Assembly: GCF_000003815.2 (NCBI RefSeq)
Contig: NC_049984.1
Span: 10,045,087-10,109,086, forward strand
DNA length: 64,000 nucleotides
Origin: Branchiostoma floridae
Taxonomy: Eukaryota; Chordata; Leptocardii; Amphioxiformes; Branchiostomatidae
Direction of reading: 5' to 3'
Part shown: positions 25,201-35,800 of the stretch, piece by piece
Layout of the letters: every line of letters begins with the position of its first letter
Position numbering within the stretch: the first letter of the stretch is position 1
The notes under the pieces: generated by a model
Seen by the model: only the letters and a program-made list of their open reading frames with translations
The model's database searches: none
What the model was told of the DNA's origin: nothing
Program-made: the position numbers and the translations under genes

Positions 25201-27318
25201 GGTGAAGGGGTTCTTGTCGATCTCCGAGGTGATGAGGTAGTACACGGCAGCCATGTGCTTACAGGGGTTGGCATCGTCAGGACACGAGCAGCGAGCCCTC
25301 ATGTCATACCAGTGAGCGGGCAGCAGGTCAATATCAGCCTGTTGGACAAGAACTTAACAAATTAGATTACAAATGTCACAACAGCAGAACCTAACCCTCC
25401 AACAAGTGACATACAACTTTGAAATGGTACTGCAACTTTGAAATGGTACACAATAAAGGCCTGCATCTTAGAGCTAAACCCTAAGTTGCCCATACATAAG
25501 AACAAGGCCAACCTTCCTGATCAGAAGATGCACTGGGCCTGGCGCCCAACTCCATTTTTAAGCCCAGTGGGCCACACATACACAATGTAGTTAAAAGCGT
25601 AACAGCAGGGGGCTAGTCTACTGGTAGTATAGTGTGTTCAGCTTCCATACTCTTCCTCTTAGCAGAGAAAGAAGTATGTACCATTTGGTATCACCCTGCA
25701 ACAGCAGCCAGTCTTCCTTGTTGGTCTCCCATCCAAGAACTGACCCGACTGCACATTGCTAAGATCAATGGATCAGGTGTATCTATCAACATGCCACAGC
25801 CATAGCCTAAGGCCAGTGTCTTGATGAATGGTGAAGAAAATTATTCATGAGGTTTTTACTTGGTAAACCTTCATATTCTGGTTCTCCCTTGAGCTCTAAC
25901 TTTTCATCACACTTTCTCTATCTACACCATGAGAAATTTTCCATTGATAGGGAGGAAGCAAACATCACCTCCTCAAGAGTGGAGAGTAGCTCGTCTGGGA
26001 GATCACCATTGATGATCTGGCCATACAGAAGGGGGTTCTCATTGATGACATCATACACACGCTGGAGGTGGGCGTGGTTCAGGAGCTCGAACTGCACCTT
26101 GACGCCGTATGGCCGAGGACTGGTCCCCTGGACCGCCGCAGATACCTGGATTAGAAGCATGGAAATGATAAGGGCTTTGCACAGCAATCTCTGAACTTCC
26201 AAATGGAGATGTTGGGAGATTTTTTGGATTAGGTGCACTGGTGCACCCAGCTGAAAAAATTGGGTGCACCAAAAAATTTTTGGGTGCACCACTTAAATTT
26301 AAGTAGAATGTCAGAAAATCCTTATAATAAAACTTTCTAACACTTTTTAAGATGTCAGGAATATGATATATAAGTATTCTTTGATATATTTACATACAAA
26401 AGCCTATGAAAATATTTGGGTGCACAGAAAATAATTGCGTGCATAGCTCCAATTTTAGGTGCACCTGGGTGCACATGCACCCAGTATTTTGAGCCCTGCT
26501 GTGTCTAGATTGGGCCCAAGACACAATATCATTGAATATGGACAGTTTGAATGCTTGAGAGTTTGCCAGACTTGTGTTAGAACCGTTTGAACAGTAAATA
26601 TTCACTACCTTTGTTTAACAATTACATTCACCTCAATAAATCCATACAAACATGATGTTGACTACTTGTATGATATGTTATGTTCTCTCTTAGACCAAGG
26701 ACATTATTGCCTAAGTCCCATGTCTTTATTTATCTTGTACTATGCCTGACCTTGGCTCCATCAATGCTGACATTCAGCACTTTCCCAGTGTTGGCATAGC
26801 TCTTCCCCCGTCCAAGACGTTTATTTGTATCCAAGTTCCTACATTTACACAAGAAAGAGAACTTTTATAATCAAACAACATGTTTTCTCATAACAACAGT
26901 TCAATGATTTACCTGGAAAAAAGCACACTATGTTTCTGTTACAAAGGGAATCAAACAACATGTTTTGTCATAATTCCTGTTTGTGTTAAATGGGGGATTC
27001 CATGTCTATTTCACACTTACTTGATCAAAGGCATTCCAGACAAGGAAATTATTCAAGGACAAAACAAAACCTTGTGAAATATCTGGTGGTACAAGGTGTC
27101 AATGCAAATTCCAGACATGACAAAACACAGGAACAATTTGAACAATGCATCAAATCTGCATCACAGTACACAGGAAAATCTGAATAGATAGCAAGATAGA
27201 GAAATGCTTATGATATGAGAAGGAAAATGTATCATATACAGCAAGATTGTGCTACTCACCCCAAGGCATCTAGAAAAGCTGCACCCCATGTGGTCTTCCC
27301 ATATGTGTTCCTAACCAT
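10809..27318 (-). CDS. SWIM zinc finger - SNF2 helicase (bacterial YwqA/HepA type), 26 coding exons, 1277 aa
   Basis: Predicted nuclear ATP-dependent DNA translocase of the SNF2 family. Exons, 5' to 3': 27318-27260, 26838-26751, 26145-25969, 25338-25099, 24592-24438, 24080-23934, 23452-23320, 22714-22544, 22171-22033, 21856-21765, 21638-21420, 21148-21029, 20493-20327, 19913-19798, 19408-19242, 18711-18538, 18126-17951, 15978-15734, 15164-15106, 14962-14807, 14279-14118, 13723-13565, 13219-13079, 12443-12343, 11854-11721, 10945-10809. All have GT/AG borders and the phases close to 3834 nt including a TAG stop. Domains: N-terminal SWIM-family region (1-190), a long middle region in the place of the SNF2-associated domain (about 200-740), SNF2 ATPase lobe (about 750-1040) and helicase C lobe (1108-1260). 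The start is the first ATG after a 5' UTR splice. In bacteria the SWIM and SNF2 parts are usually adjacent genes; here they are fused. Substrate unknown. The family call is strong; nuclear location is inferred from an NLS-like insert. Confidence 0.9.
13230..13445. repeat. Probable dispersed repeat in intron
   Basis: This intronic stretch starts with (TGGTT)-type short repeats and continues with repeat-like sequence. Assignment rests on appearance only. Confidence 0.3.
15190..15515. repeat. Degenerate intronic tandem repeat
   Basis: CTGTCCTTGGTGCTGAATAC recurs about five times at 65-80 base spacing, with CCTTCACACTGCC after most copies. It lies in the intron between exons 15978-15734 and 15164-15106 of the helicase gene. 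Confidence 0.8.
16365..17573. mobile_element. 1.2-kb TA-flanked inverted-repeat element in helicase intron
   Basis: Ends are CTCTCACCTCTCAAATA and its reverse complement, each bordered by TA. Subterminal AAAAGTACCCCC repeats occur on the left and ACGTACC repeats on the right. No transposase frame. Inside are split TCTCGCG/CGCGAGA half-sites (16878-16897), AACATGGCGG (16920-16929, YY1-like) and a hAT-like end CCGGTACGCATCCCTA near 17308-17323, so it may be composite. Confidence 0.65.
22870..23120. repeat. SINE-like dispersed repeat with tRNA-like segment
   Basis: Shares GCCCATCTCCATTT, GGGCCCCACA and CATACTCTTCCT phrases with 25510-25770 and partly with 50886-50985. On the minus strand 23115-23041 contains TGGCCGAGTAGG, like a Pol III A box, and a looser B-box-like GTGCGATCC. 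A tRNA-derived SINE is plausible. Confidence 0.5.
24643..24804. mobile_element. Short inverted-repeat element (TAGCCTGGAT ends)
   Basis: Begins TAGCCTGGATCC and ends ATCCAGGCTA, 162 bp, in a helicase intron. The ends match those of the palindrome at 47194-47279. Confidence 0.55.
25099..25338 (-). other. SWIM zinc-finger exon of the SNF2 gene
   Basis: This 80-codon exon encodes C-x-C-x6-C-x-H (Cys125, Cys127, Cys134, His136 of the protein), the SWIM zinc-binding pattern, followed by the MAAVYYL helix usual after the last His. SWIM domains bind nucleic acid or protein. The preceding exons (26145-25969, 26838-26751, 27318-27260) read like the N-terminus of bacterial SWIM proteins: [11 protein letters not shown], then [16 protein letters not shown], then RPYGVKV. 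Confidence 0.85.
25510..25770. repeat. SINE-like dispersed repeat, second copy
   Basis: Related to 22870-23120 and to 50886-50985 (CAGAAGATGCA, GGGCCACACATA). Lies in the intron between exons 26145-25969 and 25338-25099. Confidence 0.5.
26225..26505. mobile_element. hAT-like fragment rich in GGGTGCACC
   Basis: The right end is GTATTTTGAGCCCTG, whose reverse complement CAGGGCTC is hAT-like. Multiple GGGTGCACC and inverted copies occur within. No matching left end, so it is probably truncated. Confidence 0.45.
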
Positions 27319-28400
27319 CTTGTCTCTTCAAAATGCCTGTGAAAAATTATCCTGTCATTCAGTTAATACAAAGGTTTATACAATCACATAAGCCTGAATA
27401 TCAAGTCTGAATACAAGGGTCATTGAAAATATATGAAGATTTTAAAAAAAATGATTTGTAATATTTCTATCAACAGCAAAAAGATTAGAAAAACATTATA
27501 AAATTATTACAGCATAATTTAACGTTACTCATTGAAAAACATTCTGATACTGATCAGTGATAGATTCTGTTGCTTCTCACTTCACTTTCTGTTGACTACC
27601 AGAATTTTATCCAGATGTACATTTTTTTCAGGAACGCTCAAACAATGGGATCCCATATTATGACGCATTTTTTCCTGCCTCTTGTGAACCAGACATCTGT
27701 TTTCAGTAAGCGACTTCCTGAACTTTTCGCGCCACGGGAATGACAACAACACCCAAGGGATGAGGGGGTGCAGAAAAATAGAAGGGACCGTGCTTGGCAC
27801 AAGATGGCAAAATACTATTCAACAATTGGTAACAATTTCTACCAAGAAACACGCAAATGATCATTAACAAATGCAGCTCTATTAAATCTTAACAACAATT
27901 TATTCTGTGCAGAAGCCGACCTGGAACGTCTAGCAGAATTTTTTGCTTTCTAGTTGAAAAACATTCTACTTTTCCATTAACGTTTAATATAACTTAAGTT
28001 TTGACAAAAATGCTTCTCTTTTACAATGGCATTAAAAACATGTAACGTTGTCGTGGGAAATGAATACTTTGATTAAATCAAATAATCTTTGAGACATGCC
28101 GAGACATGTCCTAGCACACGGGTGCACCGGTCAAATTATGCATTATGCCGGTGGCCCCGGTGGTAACCAAAAATCTATCGCTGTCTTCTGGTTCCTGTGA
28201 ATTCTTCGACAAATCTTAACAAACAAAACATAGCGGTACCAAACAAGAGAATCTCACCTTACTCTTCACTTGCAAGTCCGCGTAGGATGCGAGTTAGTAA
28301 AACCTTCTTGGGTGATTCCCTTTCAGTGGGAGAGCGTGCAGCGAACTGACCGCCGGTGCTGGACGTCTCCTCCTCACTGTGTCTCCTCCTGTTCCCAAGA
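27260..28400 (-). promoter_or_regulatory. 5' UTR exons of the SWIM-SNF2 gene
   Basis: The ATG exon spans 27336-27260; a CACAG acceptor precedes it and the ATG is at 27318-27316. A non-coding exon whose lower edge is 28258, just above a GTGAG donor, is the best candidate for the first exon. Its cap site is not visible but should lie near 28.3-28.4 kb. The 27337-28257 stretch between them is intron without other recognisable genes. Confidence 0.6.
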
Positions 28401-29029
28401 GTTACTTTTTCCCGCGAAAAAAGTTTTCAGGCGATACTACTTACCTAACAGGGTATACCTAATAGATAAATATCAGTTTTCGGAAAATAGTGAAGAACAT
28501 AGACTTACATTTGGCAATAATTACTACCCGTAAGAATTTTATTTTGACATAATCTCCGATAAAGGCTGAAATAGTCATCATTTATAAGAAAAAATTCATC
28601 ATTTTAGCACCCTACAGGAATTAATGGTATTATCTTTAGTCACGTGATAAGTATGCTGCAGTTTAAAAGCATTATTTTCACCAAATTTCAGTCCCCGGTC
28701 AGGTAATAATAACCTGTACATACTAGGAATATTTTTTGCAAGCTGTAAAGTTTATGATTTAATGATGCGCTACAGACAAAATAAACTAGAAGTTGGTAAT
28801 ATATGTGTGGATAATTAGATTACGTCATAGAGGTCAAAGGTTATGTTTTTCTCGCCATGTTTCTGCCCCAAGCGGCAGACCGCAAGATGGAAGGATGAGT
28901 CGACGTTTTCCTTTGTTGTCTGTATATCTCTGCCGGGTTTGTCCGACAAACGCCCGTCTGGATGACCTACTTTGTGCCATGATTATGCCGCGATAGTTTT
29001 TAGAGAGCAAAACCGTGGCTTTTGGAAAG
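28258..29029. promoter_or_regulatory. Divergent promoter between SWIM-SNF2 (-) and DCAF11 (+)
   Basis: The first exon of the minus gene (lower edge 28258) and the untranslated first exon of DCAF11 (donor at 29030) face away from each other within about 0.8 kb. A perfect palindromic E2F consensus, TTTCCCGCGAAA, lies at 28408-28419. No TATA box was seen. E2F control is inferred from the motif only. Confidence 0.6.
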
Positions 29030-29174
29030 GTAAGTGGTGTTAAATGTTTGTAAACAAATGATTATTTGGTGGCTATATTAAGGAGGTTTTATCAGATGTT
29101 GCATAACGACGTTGCGATGTTAACTATTTTCACCGCCTTGCTTCTCTAACTCTAGTTGCAGAAGTTTGCCAAGG

Positions 29175-32100
29175 ATGGACACACTTGTGGGCGGTGTCAA
29201 CCCACTGAAATGTGGTGCCTCATCTCTTGATGGGAGCACTGCATATCTTCTGAAACAGGTAGAGTTCGTGAATTTCACTTTGCTCTATCGAGGTTAAATT
29301 TACTCATCACAAAAAATTATGAAATCCAGCACCCATGTTGGATACTAGTAGGGGTAACACTTTTGATTTCTTTGCAGAGGGAATTTGGGATGTGCACAAA
29401 TTCTGGTCCATTCTCAACTGGGCAGAGAAACTCCATAGGAGCTGGGTAAGTCAGTAATTTGACAAGAGAAAAATATCAAGTACTTAGTAACATGCAAGCG
29501 CAAGATTACCAGATCTATGTACAGAATAAATTTTGTTGACAGCTTTCCATACAGTCATGTTTCCTGGTAATGGTTCTTTCTATCACAATTTTAGAGCATT
29601 TATCACTTACATTGTCTCGTGTTGAAGAATATTCATTTGCCATTTTCTATTTGTTTATATAATCACATTATGAATCAATACTTATAGTGCTGTTTATAAC
29701 ATTAATAATAATAGGCCACAGCATGTAAATTTTATGGATGACATCAGCGACAGAGCGTGCATTAATTTTCGCCTGATTTAAAAAAACAAGATTTTTTCCC
29801 TTCTGCAGGGATGGTCATGACAATAAAGTACCAAAATGAGCAAATATGTTGTGTTGTAATGTAATGATTGTACTTGTACTAGAAGTGACACTTGCGAGGT
29901 ACCCAGGACTGTAGTTGTAGAAATAAAACTTATTGGATAGTTGTAAAAGTGACACTAATATGGAAGCCATGAGTATGGTTACCAACTTTGTTGGTCACTT
30001 GGTGATTCCAGTCTACCACACTAGTGTCACTTTTACCATACCAGTTCATGTCTTGAATACAGGAATAAATGCCTTGTTGGCTCTGATGCCATGTTTTGTC
30101 CCTTTATTTTTGAAAATGTAGCCATCTTGTTTTTTTTCACCAATCTATTTTTGCAGTCTGCAGAGGATATCATCCATAAAATTTGCTAGCTGTGGCCTTA
30201 CATAATTTACATACATTTTTCCAGCTTCATTCCCAACCGAATGGAAACAGTGGCAGCATATGGTGAGAAGGTTTTCTGTGGAACATTCTCCAAGGATGGA
30301 TCAGTGTTCCTCAGTTCATCTCAGGGTCAGTACATCGTTATGGCATTTTGTTTTCACCTTTCACCATTACAATACATGCATTCCATCATACTTGTATGAG
30401 ATGCATTAAGCTATTAGGTGAGTGCAGCAGGGTTGTAGCGAGCACCCGTCCTTCTTTTGATGGAATTTTGCAGCTGGGGACAGAAAACAATTTTGCCCAT
30501 TCCATCCACTGTGACGGACAAAAATCAATATAAAAAAATGTCACCATTGTGTAATTTTTCACCAAAACAGATGCCATTAAACAGCTTAGTCTACCAGCAA
30601 AATTTACACCTCAAAATGCAGGAAATAGCATTTCTGAGGGTCTAGATTTCAAACTTTTCAGGGGGGTATGCCCCCGGAACCACCTTGGAATGTTGCGCTG
30701 AAGTGCTCGATAGGATTCAGAATCGAGGGGACGGAAAATGATTTCAGGCTGGCCACAACCCTGGAGTGCAGTGATAAAAACAGAAAGAGGGCAGCTTCAG
30801 TATTCCATATTGCAAGAAAATATGCAGACATAGGAGAAAATTGTACAAATTAAAAACAGAGTTACACAGTCATACAAAGTTTGGTTTCTGTCTTCACAAG
30901 GAGGTTTCAACATCCTTGGTCTTCATAAGTGTAGATTGGAATTGTCAAACCCCTTACAATGCCTCACCACACAGATGACCATATCCGTCTGTACAACACG
31001 TCACACGGCAGCTTTACAGAGAAGAGATGTATCACAGCACGGGACGTGGGATGGAGTGTACTGGACACTGCCTTCAGGTGAGGGCTACAGCCATGTCATA
31101 AGTACTGTAAATCTTCAAATGTTCAGGATGATTTTATTTTGCAGTTTAGTGGTGCCTTTCATATCTGTAAAATCACAGCATCTTGGATATGTGTTTTTGT
31201 GCTTAAGTATTTTTAAACACAATGAAAACCTCCTTTACACTCTTGCTATGAAATTGAATCCATGTGAAAACAAATGAATTGGCTGAACTTGTCCACAGAA
31301 ATGTACAATGTCTGAACAAAATGAATATGTCTCATCTTTTGTATCTGTTTCCTTTCCCCTAGCCCTGATGGCACCTGTGTTATATACTCCAGTTGGTCAG
31401 ACTTCAGTAAGTCAACACCCAACAGTCCCACCTCTGAATTTCTATTCCTGCCTTTCTTTACTCAGGAAGTAAAAAGTAACATTTGGATCCCTTTCCTTTC
31501 AGTAGTTTCTCACCATATGTCATTTCCAAAAACAATTTTAAGATTTTGTATGATGTTGAACCATCTAATTTTTAATCAAATATGGAATATTTCATTAATC
31601 TACAGTTCATCTTGTTGATATATCTTCAAAGGGTGAGGAATCACACATGGCCTTGGACCTCAGGTAATTACATGTGTATAAGAGGCGCTTCAATCAGGAA
31701 CATTATCATTGTGGTTACAGACAAAGAAGTTGGGGGTATTTTCAAAAGGAAGCACAGTTTTACTCCAATAAACACAATTGATGTCTGCACATGATAACTT
31801 TAACTAGTTTTTCAGTCAAATCTGCTCAGGCTTTTGAAATAAAGGCATGACTCAGTAACTGCACCTTTGTTATGGTTGTGCTATAAATGAAGGAAAACAG
31901 CAGGGTATAACACTACAATAGCATGCAGGTGTGGGGCAGGTGTGCCATGCTAGGCATAACGGGCCATGTGAACATCTTTTGTTATTTAAGGTATACACGT
32001 ATTAGGAGTCACATATTTAGAACTAAGTCTTGTTCTCAAGATAATCAGTTTAAAAAAAAGGAAAGAACAGATTCAATATTGGTAACACTGTAAATCATTC

Positions 32101-32774
32101 TTACAGTTTTAACTATATGTAGCTATACTATAGTGTTTGCTATCATACTGCAGTGCTTATGATCAACATTCTGTTGCTTTTTCTTGCCTTTTTCCAGCCC
32201 CCTTGAACGAGACTTTGCCATCTTCTCTGTGGTCTTCTCTCATGATGGCAAGGAAATCCTTGGAGGGTGAGAGGCTTTGTACAAGTCTGTAGAATATTAG
32301 ACGTGTTGTGGCAATTTGTAAGACTCAATATGCTAACCTCTGATATCACCTATGTCTTGAATAAGAAGCGGGTAACTAATAGTGTGTACTCTTGTACATT
32401 TCAGTTCACCGTATCCAGTAATAATTGAAAAAAATCTGAGATATATCTACTGTATGATTCCATAGTTTTTCACTGAAAGAACTGGTACCTTCATGTACTT
32501 GTTGCAAAAGCTATGATCACAATAACCATATTTTTATAATGCACACATTCCTCCCCCAGTGCCAGTGACTGCTATATGTACATCTTCAACCGAGAGAGAA
32601 ACCAAAGAACACTAATGGTGAGTCATACTTTGCTGTCACCCCAGATGTCAAAGGTCATGTTCTTTTGTTCTCAACCTGAGTGACCAGTGTAATCATGACA
32701 TATATTTAAATGCTAACTGGCATTTTCAACATGGTAATTACCTTTGCTACAAGGTTATGTTTTCGGTAGGATTT

Positions 32775-32812
<38 letters not shown>

Positions 32813-35800
32813 TTGTGTGGTTGACCAGCATAACTCTAGAATGCCTTAATGGATTGTATTGATATTTGGTATGTGGGTAGGTCGTGATGAGACCTTGTTG
32901 TACCAGATTTTGTCCTCCAGCAAAAATACATCAGATTCCAAATAAAAATCAAGCAAATTCATGAGTGGCCTACAAGAAGGGAATATATTAGTGAAACTAG
33001 CCAGTTACAAATGAAGGTGATGTTTGCTACAGATATTTGTGAATGATGTTGAACACCTTTCCAGATGGATGCCCATGAAGATGACATAAACAGTGTGAAG
33101 TTTGCAGACGAGTCCTCCCACATCCTGTACTCGGCAGGGGATGATGGTGTGTGTAAGGTCTGGGACAGGAGGATTCTGGATGAGGAGGACCCCCAGCCTG
33201 TTGGCATCTTCGCTGGCCACAGCGATGGTATCACTTATATTGACTCCAAGGTAGATCAACTTCCAGGAGACATGACATACACATCAATACTCTGACTGAC
33301 AAATGTTGTTTATCACTTACCATCTTTGGACAGCAGCAGAAACCTTTTTGCTGCCAATAACCTTGTGAAAGGCACTTTACAAGACTTTCCTCAAGTGAAA
33401 ATGAGTACCTTGCGTCCTTCAGATAGGAAGTTAAATGGGGGTCCTGTTTTTGAGGGGAGCCACACCTCGAGCAATTAAAAGAAGCCACTACACACTTAGA
33501 AAAAACTATGGGTCCTTCCCTTTGTGAGTGGTTCAAAACCTATATTCCTGTGGCCACAGCTGGGGAAATTACTGTCATATTGAGGTCAATTGGGGCTGTA
33601 TGTATGTTGCCATTGCAGACCCTTATGATTTAGCCACGCCTACTGTAAGCTCTATTGAAATTAGCCCATCTAATAACATTAAGGTTTACCTACAACACTG
33701 GAATATGCAGTTGAGGTGCACCTATAGTGCTGGGTTTAAATGACACATTGTCTTTTCCAACCTTCAGGGAGATGGCCGCTACCTCATCACAAACTCTAAG
33801 GACCAAACCATCAAGCTCTGGGACGTCAGAAAGTTCTCATCCTCAGAGGGGTTGGAGGTACGTTCAGAGACTGTACTGGTCAATATTTGGCTTTGTCTTC
33901 CTTGTCTGTGAATAACAGTAATATACCCAGTAACACTTGTGTACTGTTTCCTATAGATGGTTGCTTCTCAGGCAATTGCTATTTGGCTTTCTGATACATT
34001 TGTAGTTCACACTGCTATGACACACCCTATCAAACCTTTTTCAGTCCACAAGACGAGCCATTACAAACTACAGATGGGACTACAGGTGGATGTCAGTACC
34101 AAAGATAGGTCAGTTGTTTTTTCCAAAGCCAGTCTGTTTTAGTCTTTTAAGCTCTTGAAGGAAAGAAAATCAAATTTTCCTACACAGACTACACAGTTAG
34201 ACAAAATTGAAAATAATGTTGTTTTTAATAATAGTTCGGAACTGTAGGAGGAAGCTAAAAGGGGACACATCTGTGATGACTTATCGAGGCCATAACATCA
34301 CCAAAACTCTCATCAGGTGCAGGTTTTCACCTGTACACACAACTGGTCAGGTAAGATATGCCACTGTTATAGTGTAACCTGACAATTTGTCTGTTTTTAC
34401 ATGATCTAAGAGTCCTAATGTAACTAAAAGTCCAATAAAAACTTTACTGTTATTAATATACAAATGTACTTGTATTTAACGACTTAACTTTCTATGAAAG
34501 ATCTAATGTTACATATGTGATTTCTCCACAGAGATATATCTACACCGGATGTGGCACTGGTGCTGTCATCAGTAAGTTCTTCTTCATAGTTGTATTTGCC
34601 TTAACCTTCAAAACAAACACCTTTTTAAATACTGTTGCCAGCTTCTAGTATGTGACTTGTACTAGTGGCATGCTTCCTATTTATATACTAAGAAAGCTAA
34701 CCTGACTTACATTTATGTATTTCTTTGGAACTAGTAGTACATGTACATGTTGTATCATGTTGTATCTCATCTAACTGTATGTAAAATGTAAATAATCTTT
34801 TTTTCTTTTCTCCCACAGTCTATGACATTCTCTCAGGAAATATGGTTGCCAAGCTGATTGGTCACATATCCTTTCAGAGTTACAATGTCAGATATAGCGT
34901 CTCTAGTAACAGTATGCTATTGAAGTAGTATCGTAATGGTGTGCTGACTTATTTCATTCATGTGATTCAGACAGAGTGATATTCCTTTTAGTCTATAATA
35001 GATTTAATATTATTAAAAAAAACTTGGAGGTAGGGGATAGGGGAGGCCTAGCCTCTGGCCTAGTCTTGAGATCTCACAAGAATAGGCCATTCTATGATCA
35101 AGGTGTACTGAGCAGTCACCAAAAGTTTGGAGGTATTTATGTGTTTTCAAGAGTCACTGTTTGAAGAATTATTCTATTGACTTGAAAAACATGTTCTTTG
35201 TTGCCTATTTGTAGTGCTATCCGATATCCTAACATAGTGTCAAGGCATTTTAAATATGATATAGTCGGATAAAATTTCCTACTGATTTATGTCAATCAAA
35301 TCATAAGAGTTTGTAATGTTAAGACATAAGTTTTGCTGCCCTTCACTATCCTTAACATTTCACACAAAGCCTGTGTTAGGGATGTGTCCTGGCACCCGAC
35401 TGATGTGCGGATCGTCAGCAGCTCTGTGAGTGGGAAATGTTTATTCTTATGATAGCACTATTGTTCTTTTGTATGTGAATGATAGAGCCATTGAGTTGTA
35501 TGATGATCAACTTCCATACCTCTGGTTGTTGCTCCCCATCCCTTTAACTTTTTTTGGATGTTCATATTATGATCATTTTCTTCTGGCAATTGGAAGCTGT
35601 CCTGTCTCTTTTGTGGAATGACTGACATTAAAGTGTATGCAATTCCTTGAGGAAGCAGAAGTAAGAGAAATGTGTAGTTCAATTCATGCATTTAATACTC
35701 AAAGTTATCACAGTTATGTCTTCAAAGTCATGTATCACTGCAGTAACAGTTGTAAAAAAAATGGACAACAAAGTTTTTTGTACTGGTCCAAGTGTTTTAC

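Noticed and set aside
32959-33259. Minus-strand frames opposite DCAF11 exon 33065-33250
   Set aside because: They are antisense shadows of the WD40 exon.
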